NCBI RefSeq assembly: GCF_004298145.1
Contig: NZ_SCRH01000038.1
Coordinates: forward strand, 248,001-312,000
Source: Mycobacterium sp.
GTDB taxonomy: Bacteria > Actinomycetota > Actinomycetes > Mycobacteriales > Mycobacteriaceae
Reading direction: 5' to 3'
Length of the DNA stretch: 64,000 nt
The notes beneath the pieces were generated by a model that saw only the letters and a program-made list of their open reading frames with translations, did no database searches and was not told the DNA's origin. The translations under genes were made by a program, and so were the position numbers. Positions within the stretch are counted from its first letter, which is position 1, and every line of letters starts with the position of its first letter. Positions 8,117-15,383 of the stretch are shown one piece after another.

Positions 8117-8746
8117 ATGACCGCGGTGGAAGACCGGCCGTTACGGGCGGACGCGGCACGCAACGTCGAGCGCATTCTGCGCGCGGCGCGCGAGGTTTAT
8201 GGCGAGTTGGGCCCCGACGCCCCGGTCGAGGCGGTCGCCCGCCGGGCGGGCGTCGGTGAACGAACCCTCTACCGCAGGTTCCCCACCAAGGCGGACCTCG
8301 TCCTGGCGGCGCTGGAACAAAGCATCGCCGAGGATCTCACCCCGGTGATCGGCAGTGCCCGGCTCGCGAAGGATCCACTACGTGGGCTCACCCAACTGAT
8401 CGAGGCGGCGATATCGCTGGGCGCCCGGGAACACAGCCTGCTCGCCGCCGCACGCCGGGCCGGGTCCCTCACGTCGGACATCTCGGTGTCGCTCAACGCG
8501 GCGCTCGCCGAGCTTGCCCGCGAAGGACAACGAGTCGGCAGCATCCGCGCGGATCTGGTCAGCGACGACCTTCCTCGCCTGATCGCGATGCTCTTCGGCG
8601 TGCTGTCGACGATGGATTCGAACAGCGACGGCTGGCGACGCTACGTCGCCCTCGTTGTCGACGCGATATCGGTCGATGAACGACGGCCATTGCCCCCGGC
8701 CGCCACCCTGCGCTACACGCTGCCACCGGACGGCTGGCCGTTGTGA
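8117..8746 (+). CDS. TetR-family regulator, likely controls the P450/SDR pair
   Basis: This 209-residue protein has a typical TetR N-terminal DNA-binding domain: V-E-R-I-L-R-A-A-R-E-V-Y-G-E-L-G at about 17-32 and the recognition segment G-V-G-E-R-T-L-Y-R-R-F-P-T-K at about 48-61. The C-terminal ligand domain is not recognisable by eye. It is divergent from the P450/SDR operon with repeated boxes in the spacer, so it is probably their ligand-responsive repressor and also autoregulatory. It is convergent with the downstream lipoprotein gene (12-bp gap). Confidence 0.88.
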   Translation: MTAVEDRPLRADAARNVERILRAAREVYGELGPDAPVEAVARRAGVGERTLYRRFPTKADLVLAALEQSIAEDLTPVIGSARLAKDPLRGLTQLIEAAISLGAREHSLLAAARRAGSLTSDISVSLNAALAELAREGQRVGSIRADLVSDDLPRLIAMLFGVLSTMDSNSDGWRRYVALVVDAISVDERRPLPPAATLRYTLPPDGWPL

Positions 8747-8758
8747 AGGGGCGACCGC

Positions 8759-9379
8759 TCAGCTGGCCGGCAGGCCCGCTTTGATCGCGGCGTCCTGTTT
8801 GCGGGCGAGATCAAGCAGGATGTCGGCCGGCGTGGGATTGCCGATGACACAGTCGGATTCCAGGTCGACCATGGCCCTGCCCTCGATGAATACCACCTCG
8901 GAGATCTCCATCGGGTTGGCGGGATCGGTTCCCTGCCCGATCACCATGAACCCGTTGGAGCCGATGTCGATGGGCTGCTGCTGGCCGTTGACCTTTTTGC
9001 CGACGACGTCTCGCATGTTCGCGGCCGTCTGGTCGGCCGTGGCCGCGTCGGGAAACACCGCGACGGTATCGACGATGGTGCGCTTGCCGTCGGGGTTCTT
9101 GAAGACCTGTCCCACGCCGACAATCCCGCCGGGATTCTGAGTCGGCGGCCCGTCAGCGGTGGCGTTGGGCCCGATGTCGGCGGGCTTGATCAGCAAGGAG
9201 CTGTAGTCCGCCGGCGCCCCCGGTGAGGGCGAAGGGCTCGACGAGATGGCCGCGCTCGACGACGAGGTCGAACCCGATGACCCCGTCGAACTCTTGTCCT
9301 CGCCGCAGCCCACCATCGTGGCGCCGAGCAGCAGTGCGGTGGCCGTCAGGCCAAGCGCGGACGTCCGGACCTTAGTCAT
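8759..9379 (-). CDS. Putative lipoprotein
   Basis: This 206-residue protein has an N-terminal hydrophobic signal ending in ATMVGC (Cys near 25), then a Ser/Pro/Gly linker of about 30 residues and a globular domain of about 150 residues. The linker is typical of exported mycobacterial lipoproteins. The globular part (V-D-T-V-A-V-F-P-D-A-A-T-A with two later acidic segments) resembles the sensor-like domain seen in PknH-type and Lpp proteins, but I am not sure of the family. AGGAGGG precedes the ATG at 9379 at good spacing, so the start is firm. It is a single-gene unit with unknown function. Confidence 0.8.
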   Translation of the reverse strand: MTKVRTSALGLTATALLLGATMVGCGEDKSSTGSSGSTSSSSAAISSSPSPSPGAPADYSSLLIKPADIGPNATADGPPTQNPGGIVGVGQVFKNPDGKRTIVDTVAVFPDAATADQTAANMRDVVGKKVNGQQQPIDIGSNGFMVIGQGTDPANPMEISEVVFIEGRAMVDLESDCVIGNPTPADILLDLARKQDAAIKAGLPAS

Positions 9380-9487
9380 AAGCCCTCCTTTTTGAGGTCA
9401 GCTATTTCTATCGCTTACCCCACCCACCCGCAGCACGAACGCGCAAACTGCCTTCGGGGCCGGCGTGGCCGCGTTTCGCTCGAACCT

Positions 9488-10303
9488 TCAGTTGATGGTC
9501 ACGCCCGCGTCGACCTTGAACTCGAGCCCCGTCACGTATCTGGACTCGTCCGAGAGCAGGAACAGCACTGCGCTGCTGACGTCGGCGGGCTCGACGGCAG
9601 GCGTGGGCATCGCATTGACAAAGATGGGAATGAGATCGGACCGCTGCTCGCCCAGGAGAGGCCCGAACGACGGCGGAACCATCCCGGTGGGCACACCCGT
9701 GGGAAGTACGGTGTTGACGCGCACGTTCTGTGCCGCCAGTTCGTTGGCCAAGGCCAGCGTCAAGCCGACGACGCCGTGCTTGGCCGCCGTGTAGGGCGTC
9801 TGCAGCGGAAAGCCTTTGATGGCGCCGGCGGAGCTGACGTTGACCAGGCTGCCTCCGCCCTGCTCGAGCAGGTGCGGTACCGCGGCCGCACACGTGTTCC
9901 ACACTCCGATCAGATTCACGTCGACCACCGTGCGCCACTGATCGGCAGTCGTCTTGTCCCACGACGCCACCGTCAGCACACCGGCGTTCGCCACCGCGCC
10001 GTCCAGCCCGCCCAGCACCCAGACGCCGTCGTCGACCGCGTCACGCACGCGCTCGCCGTCACGGACGTCGACGACATAGCACACGCAGCGGCGGCCGAGG
10101 TCGGTCACCAATCGTGCTGTTTCGTCGAGCTCTTGCCTTGTGGCCAAGGGGTATTCGATCTGGGGCAAGGATTCGCAGATGTCGAGCAGGATGAGGTCCG
10201 CGCCTTCTTCGGCAAGCCGTAGCGCATGGCTGCGACCCATACCGCGGGCGGCGCCGGTGATCAGTACGCGTTTACCGGCGACGCGTCCCGGGAGTGCGCT
10301 CAC
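9488..10303 (-). CDS. SDR oxidoreductase, mycofactocin-coupled type
   Basis: This 271-residue short-chain dehydrogenase has the cofactor loop TGAARGMGRSHA near residue 17 and the aspartate of L-L-D-I for NAD selectivity. A roughly 15-residue insertion follows (C-E-S-L-P-Q-I-E-Y-P-L-A-T). The V-N-V-S-S-A-G and Y-T-A-A-K-H catalytic segments are present. The R-S-H-A motif plus this insertion are hallmarks of the mycofactocin-dependent SDR subfamily, in which the NAD(H) is tightly held and re-oxidised by mycofactocin. It lies 10 bp after the DapB-like gene at 10314 on the same strand, so it is the end of a three-gene operon. The substrate is probably an alcohol of lipid or terpenoid type (inference). 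Confidence 0.85.
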   Translation of the reverse strand: MSALPGRVAGKRVLITGAARGMGRSHALRLAEEGADLILLDICESLPQIEYPLATRQELDETARLVTDLGRRCVCYVVDVRDGERVRDAVDDGVWVLGGLDGAVANAGVLTVASWDKTTADQWRTVVDVNLIGVWNTCAAAVPHLLEQGGGSLVNVSSAGAIKGFPLQTPYTAAKHGVVGLTLALANELAAQNVRVNTVLPTGVPTGMVPPSFGPLLGEQRSDLIPIFVNAMPTPAVEPADVSSAVLFLLSDESRYVTGLEFKVDAGVTIN

Positions 10304-10313
10304 CTCGGGTCCG

Positions 10314-11396
10314 CTACCGCTCGTTCCACATCAGGCCGCGCATCGTCGCCGAGAGCGGGATGTCCTCGACCGCGACGAGTCCCGGGGGCGCGTTGCACAC
10401 CCAGTCGATCGCGTTGACCGCCCGGCCGGCCGTCGAGATACACCCTGCGTCAGTGGAATCCAGCACCGGGTGGGAGACGTGGGTGTTGATCTCCACCCGT
10501 GGTTCGCCCTCCACGACGACCCGGTGCACCCCGGTGTGACCCTCGGGCGGGAATTCCCAGTCGGGCGCCGCGGCGGTGGTGAGCCTGGTGACGTGTTCGA
10601 GAGTGATCACCGGTTTGCCGTCGCGCACACCCTCGGTGGCGAAGCGCACCGCCCCCATCTGTCCCGGCTCCACCGTCATCATCGTGCATTCAATGCGTTC
10701 TGGGGTGTACCACGGTTGGACGCGCTGGCGCACCTCGTCGAGCTTGATGTCCAGGTTGTCAGCCAGACTCCGGACCTGACCGCCCCACATCGACACGATC
10801 ACCCCGGGCAGGAACATCATCGGCGAATCGTCGTCCTCAGTTGATCCGAAACCCATTGCTGCACCGGTGAACTCGGCATCGTCGTAGTTCCCGTAGTCGA
10901 AGATCTCCTGCACGGTGATCGACGAGATCCGTGTGGTCAGGCTGGCCGCCGAGTGCACCAGCGTATCGCCGGAGAAGCCGGGGTCGATGCCGTTGACATA
11001 CAGCGAGGTATTGCCGGCCTTACAGGCGCGCTCCAAGGGCTCGCGCAACCACTCGTCGGCATGGCGGGGCGTGACCAGCCAGACCATCGACGTGCCAACG
11101 ACGTTGACGCCCGCAGCGAGGAACTTGGCCATCTGATCGATGGCCTCCATCGGCCGGGTCTCACCCTGCGATGTGTAGACGACGCAATCGGCGCCGAGGC
11201 TCAGCAGCGCGTCGACATCGTCGGTGGCGATGACGCCGGTCGGCTCGTCCAGCCCGCAGAGCTGAGCCGCGTCCTTACCGATCTTGTCGGCGCCGGCGGC
11301 GTGCACTCCGACCAGTTCCAGATCCGGTCTGCCGATGATCGCCCGCAACGAATGCCGGCCCACATTTCCGGTGGAGAACTGAATGACTCTGCGCAC
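10314..11396 (-). CDS. DapB-like NAD(P)-dependent dehydrogenase (copy A)
   Basis: This 360-residue protein has an N-terminal Rossmann motif, Q-F-S-T-G-N-V-G-R-H-S. It resembles the large family annotated as dihydrodipicolinate reductase-like or NAD(P)H-dependent amine dehydrogenase. A central segment N-G-I-D-P-G-F-S-G-D-T is shared in pattern with two paralogs in this window (13062 and 19070). It is too long and too divergent to be the lysine-pathway DapB. GAGGGTAA precedes the GTG start at 11396. It lies between two SDR genes on the same strand, so oxidation or reduction of a common intermediate is likely. The substrate is unknown. Confidence 0.8.
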   Translation of the reverse strand: MRRVIQFSTGNVGRHSLRAIIGRPDLELVGVHAAGADKIGKDAAQLCGLDEPTGVIATDDVDALLSLGADCVVYTSQGETRPMEAIDQMAKFLAAGVNVVGTSMVWLVTPRHADEWLREPLERACKAGNTSLYVNGIDPGFSGDTLVHSAASLTTRISSITVQEIFDYGNYDDAEFTGAAMGFGSTEDDDSPMMFLPGVIVSMWGGQVRSLADNLDIKLDEVRQRVQPWYTPERIECTMMTVEPGQMGAVRFATEGVRDGKPVITLEHVTRLTTAAAPDWEFPPEGHTGVHRVVVEGEPRVEINTHVSHPVLDSTDAGCISTAGRAVNAIDWVCNAPPGLVAVEDIPLSATMRGLMWNER

Positions 11397-11458
11397 TTAC
11401 CCTCATCCTTCCAGCGGTCGGAGATGACCCATCATGCCGCGTCGAATCGCGGTCCAGG

Positions 11459-12247
11459 TCAGTAATCGGGTATCGGCAGCGGCGAATTGTTCGAGTCGAT
11501 GCCGCCGTCGACGTGGAAGATCGCATTCGTCGCGTAGCAGTCGCGCGTGCACAGATACACCGTGAGCCGCCCGAGATCCTCGACATCGCCCAGGCGATGC
11601 AGCGGTGTGGCCTCTTGCATCTTCTCCAGCGACCCGGGCATCAGATCCAGGCTGCCCTTCAGGCCATCGGTGGCGAACGAACCGAGGGCGATGGCGTTGA
11701 CGCGAATCTTGGGGGCGAGTTCTTGTGCCATGGCGCGGGTTAGCGCCTCGAGGCCGCCCTTCGCAACGCAGTAGGCGGTCAGCGCGCGGATGCCGAACCG
11801 CGCGGAGCCCGACGAGATGTTGACGATAGAACCGTGCCCGGCACTGAGTATGTGCGGGGCCACCAGCTGGCTCATGATGAACGCGGACGTCACGCACCAG
11901 TCGAAGGTGTGCCGAAAATCCTCGTCGGTGATGTCCAAAAACCGGGCATAGGTGGAACCGCCAACATTGTTGACGAGGATGTCGAGGCGGCCGAACCGCT
12001 CCATCGCGGTGTTCACGACACGCTCCGAATCGGCGCGGCTCATCGCGTCCGCGACGAGCGCTAACCCCTTGCCGCCCGCGGCCTCGATACCCTCAATCGT
12101 GCCAACGATATCCGCCTCGGTGCGTGCGGTCCCGACCACCGTGGCGCCCGCCTCCGCCAGCACCCGCGCGATGCCCGCCCCGACACCCTTCCCGGCGCCC
12201 GTGACGATCGCGACCTGTCCGTCCAGCTGGAACTGTTCCAACGCCAT
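11459..12247 (-). CDS. SDR oxidoreductase
   Basis: This 262-residue classical SDR has TGAGKGVGAGIA near residue 16, N-N-V-G-G, N-I-S-S-G-S with Y-C-V-A-K as the catalytic Ser-Tyr-Lys, and a C-terminal H-V-D-G-G-I-D. I chose the ATG at 12247 because AAGGAG stands upstream; a longer open frame to 12397 runs across the promoter. It is the first gene of the leftward operon with copy A of the DapB-like dehydrogenase and the mycofactocin-type SDR. Its promoter overlaps the operator at 12302-12317, so it is probably repressed by the divergent TetR protein. Confidence 0.85.
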   Translation of the reverse strand: MALEQFQLDGQVAIVTGAGKGVGAGIARVLAEAGATVVGTARTEADIVGTIEGIEAAGGKGLALVADAMSRADSERVVNTAMERFGRLDILVNNVGGSTYARFLDITDEDFRHTFDWCVTSAFIMSQLVAPHILSAGHGSIVNISSGSARFGIRALTAYCVAKGGLEALTRAMAQELAPKIRVNAIALGSFATDGLKGSLDLMPGSLEKMQEATPLHRLGDVEDLGRLTVYLCTRDCYATNAIFHVDGGIDSNNSPLPIPDY

Positions 12248-12287
12248 GCCGAGCTCCTTCGATCGCGCGTGGTGTGGTGCGCCGTTC

Positions 12288-12317
12288 AATCTATGAACAT
12301 TGCTGACTAAAGTCAAC
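12288..12317 (-). promoter_or_regulatory. Leftward promoter with overlapping operator dyad
   Basis: On the minus strand, TTGACT (12311-12316) and TAGATT (12288-12293) are separated by exactly 17 bp, a good sigma-70-type promoter for the SDR gene starting at 12247. The -35 box lies inside the dyad GCTGACT-AA-AGTCAAC (12302-12317). The same 16-bp pattern occurs at 14247-14262 and 14390-14405. Binding there would block RNA polymerase. Confidence 0.65.
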
Positions 12318-12459
12318 GAATCATTGTGGTCGATGGCCGCGCTAGCGGCGACTATCTGACAATGATCAAGTAATGCAAGCCTTTCTGGTGCGGACACGGC
12401 ATAATGGGTCGGTGAGCCCCGCGACTCTCACATGAGCCGGGTCAACCGTGAGGAAAGAA

Positions 12460-13059
12460 ATGGCTGTGACGGATCGCCTGTCGGCACGCGAAGCGAAGCG
12501 CCTGCAGACGAGGGAGCGGTTGATGGGCGCCGCCATCGCGGAGTTCGCCCGCGCCGGCATGGCCGAGGCCGATGTCAGTGCCATCGTGGCCGCTGCGGGC
12601 GTCGCGCACGGGACCTTCTTCTTCCACTTCCCCACCAAGGAACATGTGCTGCTCGAGCTCGAGCGCCGCGAAGAGGACCGCATCGCCAAGCAGTTCGCGC
12701 AATTCTTGAAGTCCAAGCACGACCTTGCCTCCGCATTGAACGAGGCCGTCCGCCTGGTGATCGGGCTGGAACGCCGACTGGGCGACCGGCTGTTCAATGA
12801 CTTTCTCGCGCTGCACTTCTCCCAGACCCGCCCGCAAACCGAGGACGGCAGGGACCACCCTCTGATCGTCCTGGTCGCCCAGGAAATCGCGCAGGCGCAA
12901 GAACGCGGCGAGGCGGATCCGGAAGTCGATCCGATGAACAGCGCGGTGTTCTTCCTGCTGGGCCTCTACGCCCTGCTGATCACCACCAATCACTGGCCGA
13001 CCGGCCACACCCTGCTGGAAGACTACGTCGCGAGGACGCTGCGAAGTTTGAAGCCCTGA
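12460..13059 (+). CDS. TetR-family regulator, likely master repressor of the 9.5-21.8 kb set
   Basis: This 199-residue protein has a TetR helix-turn-helix: R-E-R-L-M-G-A-A-I-A-E-F-A-R-A-G and V-A-H-G-T-F-F-F-H-F-P-T-K-E as the recognition region (about 45-58). I chose the ATG at 12460 with AGGAAAG just upstream; a GTG at 12448 is the alternative. It is divergent from the SDR operon and convergent, by 2 bp, with the DapB-like copy B. The repeated dyad near three promoters around it is the obvious candidate operator. The ligand is unknown. Confidence 0.85.
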   Translation: MAVTDRLSAREAKRLQTRERLMGAAIAEFARAGMAEADVSAIVAAAGVAHGTFFFHFPTKEHVLLELERREEDRIAKQFAQFLKSKHDLASALNEAVRLVIGLERRLGDRLFNDFLALHFSQTRPQTEDGRDHPLIVLVAQEIAQAQERGEADPEVDPMNSAVFFLLGLYALLITTNHWPTGHTLLEDYVARTLRSLKP

Positions 13060-13061
13060 CG

Positions 13062-14165
13062 CTAGGGCCGTATGACGCCCCGCAGCGGCATGAGCCCGAG
13101 TTCCTTGTGGGACATGAACCCCGGCGGAGCATCGCAGACGGCCGGAATGGCGTTCGCCGGGCCCATCGCGGTCCAGGTGTAACCGGGCAGCGCGTAGCCC
13201 CCATTCGGGTCCTGCGCCCCCTGCAAGATCAGTTCCGTCGATGAATCACCCTCGATCACTATCCGGTAGTGATAATGCTGAGGCCAATCCTCCTGCGGTT
13301 CAATGGCATCGAAGGTATCCATCGTGTATATCTCGTGAAAAACGATGAGGGGCTTACCCTCCACCCACGCCGTCCACTTGTGATGCTGGCGAGCGACGGT
13401 GCCCTTCTTGATCACGCCCGTGAAGCCCGGCATGTCGCTGGTCTCCCCTCCTTCGAAGGGGATGTCGCGAGTGGCGGTCCCGAGCTCCACCTCGGTCGTG
13501 TATTTCTCGACCGTTTTACCCATCCCCTCGACGACCATCGCCATCGACTGGGCGAACAACGGCCATGCCTGCCCCAACAGGTTCGGGCCATCCTCGAACC
13601 CGGCCGGATCGCTGCCCATCCCCATCTCATGGAGGTACTTCAGGGTGTCCCGCCCGAAATTCACCACCTCGTAGATATGAATGGTGTCGATCTGACTGAC
13701 GATTCGGGCCAGCGTCAGGACGAGCAGGTCTCCGGCAAACCCCGGGTTGACGCCACCGGCGTGAAACGACGTGCCGCCCTCGTGGCACGCGGCGTCGATC
13801 TTGTCGATGTCCGCCTGACTGTGCTCGGTTCGATACCACCATGCACCACCCGACGCGACGACATTCTTGCCGCCGCGCAGTAATCGGCAGACCTCGTCGG
13901 GGTCCGACCACAACGGCGCATAGAACACGCAGTCGGCGTCGAGCGCCTCGATGGCGGCCTTGTCGGTGGTCGCCCGCACGCCGGTCGGCGGTTTGCCGCA
14001 CAGTTCACCGGCGTCCTTGCCCACCTTCTCCGGACGATTGCACAGCACTCCGACCAGTTCGTAGGCAGGGTTGTGCACGAAATGACGGAGCGCGACCGTT
14101 CCGACATTGCCGACGCCCCACTGGATTACGCGATATTTCTGCTCGGCCGGCGACTTGAGCTTCAT
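13062..14165 (-). CDS. DapB-like NAD(P)-dependent dehydrogenase (copy B)
   Basis: This 367-residue protein has the Rossmann segment Q-W-G-V-G-N-V-G-T-V-A near residue 15 and the family patterns L-V-G-V-L-C-N-R-P-E-K-V-G-K-D-A-G-E-L-C-G and G-G-V-N-P-G-F-A-G-D. It belongs to the same family as copies A and C but is clearly diverged from both. AAAGGAG precedes the ATG at 14165. It is a single-gene unit transcribed away from the long membrane-protein operon, with its own promoter carrying a near-perfect -35 box and an operator copy close upstream. The reaction is unknown, probably dehydrogenation or reduction of a cyclic or amine-type intermediate. Confidence 0.8.
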   Translation of the reverse strand: MKLKSPAEQKYRVIQWGVGNVGTVALRHFVHNPAYELVGVLCNRPEKVGKDAGELCGKPPTGVRATTDKAAIEALDADCVFYAPLWSDPDEVCRLLRGGKNVVASGGAWWYRTEHSQADIDKIDAACHEGGTSFHAGGVNPGFAGDLLVLTLARIVSQIDTIHIYEVVNFGRDTLKYLHEMGMGSDPAGFEDGPNLLGQAWPLFAQSMAMVVEGMGKTVEKYTTEVELGTATRDIPFEGGETSDMPGFTGVIKKGTVARQHHKWTAWVEGKPLIVFHEIYTMDTFDAIEPQEDWPQHYHYRIVIEGDSSTELILQGAQDPNGGYALPGYTWTAMGPANAIPAVCDAPPGFMSHKELGLMPLRGVIRP

Positions 14166-14206
14166 CGCTACTCCTTTGCGTGGCCAGAACGCCTGAGCGC
14201 TGGATG

Positions 14207-14262
14207 AGCGTAGGCGTCTCCCGGCGGGTGTGTCAACGGCTTTCAGGCTGACTTTCGTCAGT
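14207..14262 (-). promoter_or_regulatory. Promoter and operator copy for DapB-like copy B
   Basis: The minus strand carries TTGACA (14231-14236) and TACGCT (14207-14212) with an 18-bp spacer, about 40 bp upstream of the ATG at 14165. Ten bases further upstream lies GCTGACT-TT-CGTCAGT (14247-14262), a variant of the dyad found at 12302 and 14390. Confidence 0.55.
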
Positions 14263-14389
14263 ACGAACGCACCGCTTATCGGGTGCGAGACGGCACGCGT
14301 ACCGCAGGCATTACGTTGCGCGGTACATTAAACACAGGGATCATGGCGGATTCCCCGCAATCGAGGCGGGAACTTCATCGGCTTCTTCT

Positions 14390-14415
14390 GCTGACTACAG
14401 TCAGCCTGTTATAGT
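14390..14415 (+). promoter_or_regulatory. Perfect operator dyad inside the promoter of the membrane-protein operon
   Basis: GCTGACT-AC-AGTCAGC (14390-14405) is a perfect 7+2+7 inverted repeat. It is followed 4 bp later by TATAGT (14410-14415), a good -10 box about 40 bp upstream of the GTG start at 14457. The dyad fills the -35/-10 region, so occupation by the TetR protein would repress the operon. Confidence 0.65.
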
Positions 14416-14456
14416 GCTCAAGCCGATCCAATCAGTGTCGCCGCCGGGGAGGGTGC

Positions 14457-15200
14457 GTGAATCTGCCGAAGCTGGGCCAGCGTGATGCCGGAGGCGCCGC
14501 GGCCACCCCATCGGCGGGCGCGGCCCCACCGGGTCTGACGATCGACGAGCACATGGAGCGCTCACACGTCGCGCAGCGTCAGGCCGACAAATGGCTTATC
14601 TCGGGCAGCCTGCTGATCGGCACCGCGGCGCTGGGCGTCTTCGGGCTGCCGCTGTTTCTCTGGGGAGTGCGGTTGCTGCGCCGGGCCCAACGAGAAGGTC
14701 TCTCCGTTCGGCCGATGCTGGTCACGCTGCTCGGCTACCTCGTCATCATCGACGCCGCCATCAACACCGTCGGATGGGCGCTCGACCTGGTGGCGAACCA
14801 CACGCTGCTGGCCCGCGTCCTGCTCAACGGGTGGGGCAACATGTTCGACGCCGGCTACTTCTGGCACTACAACGAGCTGTGGGTCGGGGGCGCGGCCGGC
14901 CCCGGCGAAAAGGCGCTGGAGGTCGGCCTGATCCTGACCGTCTTCACCATGCGGATCGCCGCCGCCATCGGCTTCCTGCAGATGAAGCGGTGGGGCCACC
15001 AGTGGATGGTCATCACGTGCTGGATGGGCGTGGTGATCTGGATTACCTACGTGTTCAACATGACCATGTTCGCCGACGTGCGCTTCGCCGGTGTCGTGCT
15101 GCCGGTCGTCGGCTGGTGGCTCTACGACATCTTCTACATCACCCCGTTCCTGGCCATCCCCTATCTGCACACCGTCAACCGCGAGCTCTTCTCCGACTGA
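14457..15200 (+). CDS. Polytopic membrane protein, paralog 1 (unknown family)
   Basis: This 247-residue protein has a hydrophilic N-terminus of about 45 residues and then five to six membrane segments (about 48-70, 85-112, 153-173, 183-204, 208-237). I do not recognise the family. The C-terminal 160 residues are almost identical to the protein at 17889. They keep four histidines (N-H at 115, F-W-H-Y-N-E-L-W at 137, W-G-H-Q-W at 181, Y-L-H-T-V-N at 238), acidic residues and one cysteine, which could hold a metal. GGGGAGGG precedes the GTG start. It is the first gene of the operon ending at 21833, next to a NorD/NorQ-like pair. A membrane enzyme subunit is my inference. Confidence 0.75.
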   Translation: MNLPKLGQRDAGGAAATPSAGAAPPGLTIDEHMERSHVAQRQADKWLISGSLLIGTAALGVFGLPLFLWGVRLLRRAQREGLSVRPMLVTLLGYLVIIDAAINTVGWALDLVANHTLLARVLLNGWGNMFDAGYFWHYNELWVGGAAGPGEKALEVGLILTVFTMRIAAAIGFLQMKRWGHQWMVITCWMGVVIWITYVFNMTMFADVRFAGVVLPVVGWWLYDIFYITPFLAIPYLHTVNRELFSD

Positions 15201-15244
15201 AATGCGCGAGCCGAAATCCATTACGTCACCAAGGAAGTCACATC

Positions 15245-15349
15245 ATGGGGTATCTATGGGAAATCCTTCGTTATGTCGCCGCGTGGGGCGGCACCGGACT
15301 GATCATCTGGTTCTGGTATTGGCTGTTCTCCAACATCGGCACGTTCTGA
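15245..15349 (+). CDS. 34-residue single-pass membrane peptide
   Basis: A small open frame with AAGGAAG at good distance before the ATG at 15245. The product is mostly one hydrophobic, Trp/Tyr-rich helix (about residues 5-30). It lies 45 bp after paralog 1 and 35 bp before the VWA gene, in the same direction. Tiny one-helix proteins like this are often accessory subunits of membrane complexes. No homolog is recognised, and translation is inferred from ribosome site, spacing and composition. Confidence 0.6.
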   Translation: MGYLWEILRYVAAWGGTGLIIWFWYWLFSNIGTF

Positions 15350-15383
15350 ACCGGCCGGGTAGGCGCGACGCGGGATTCGCCCG

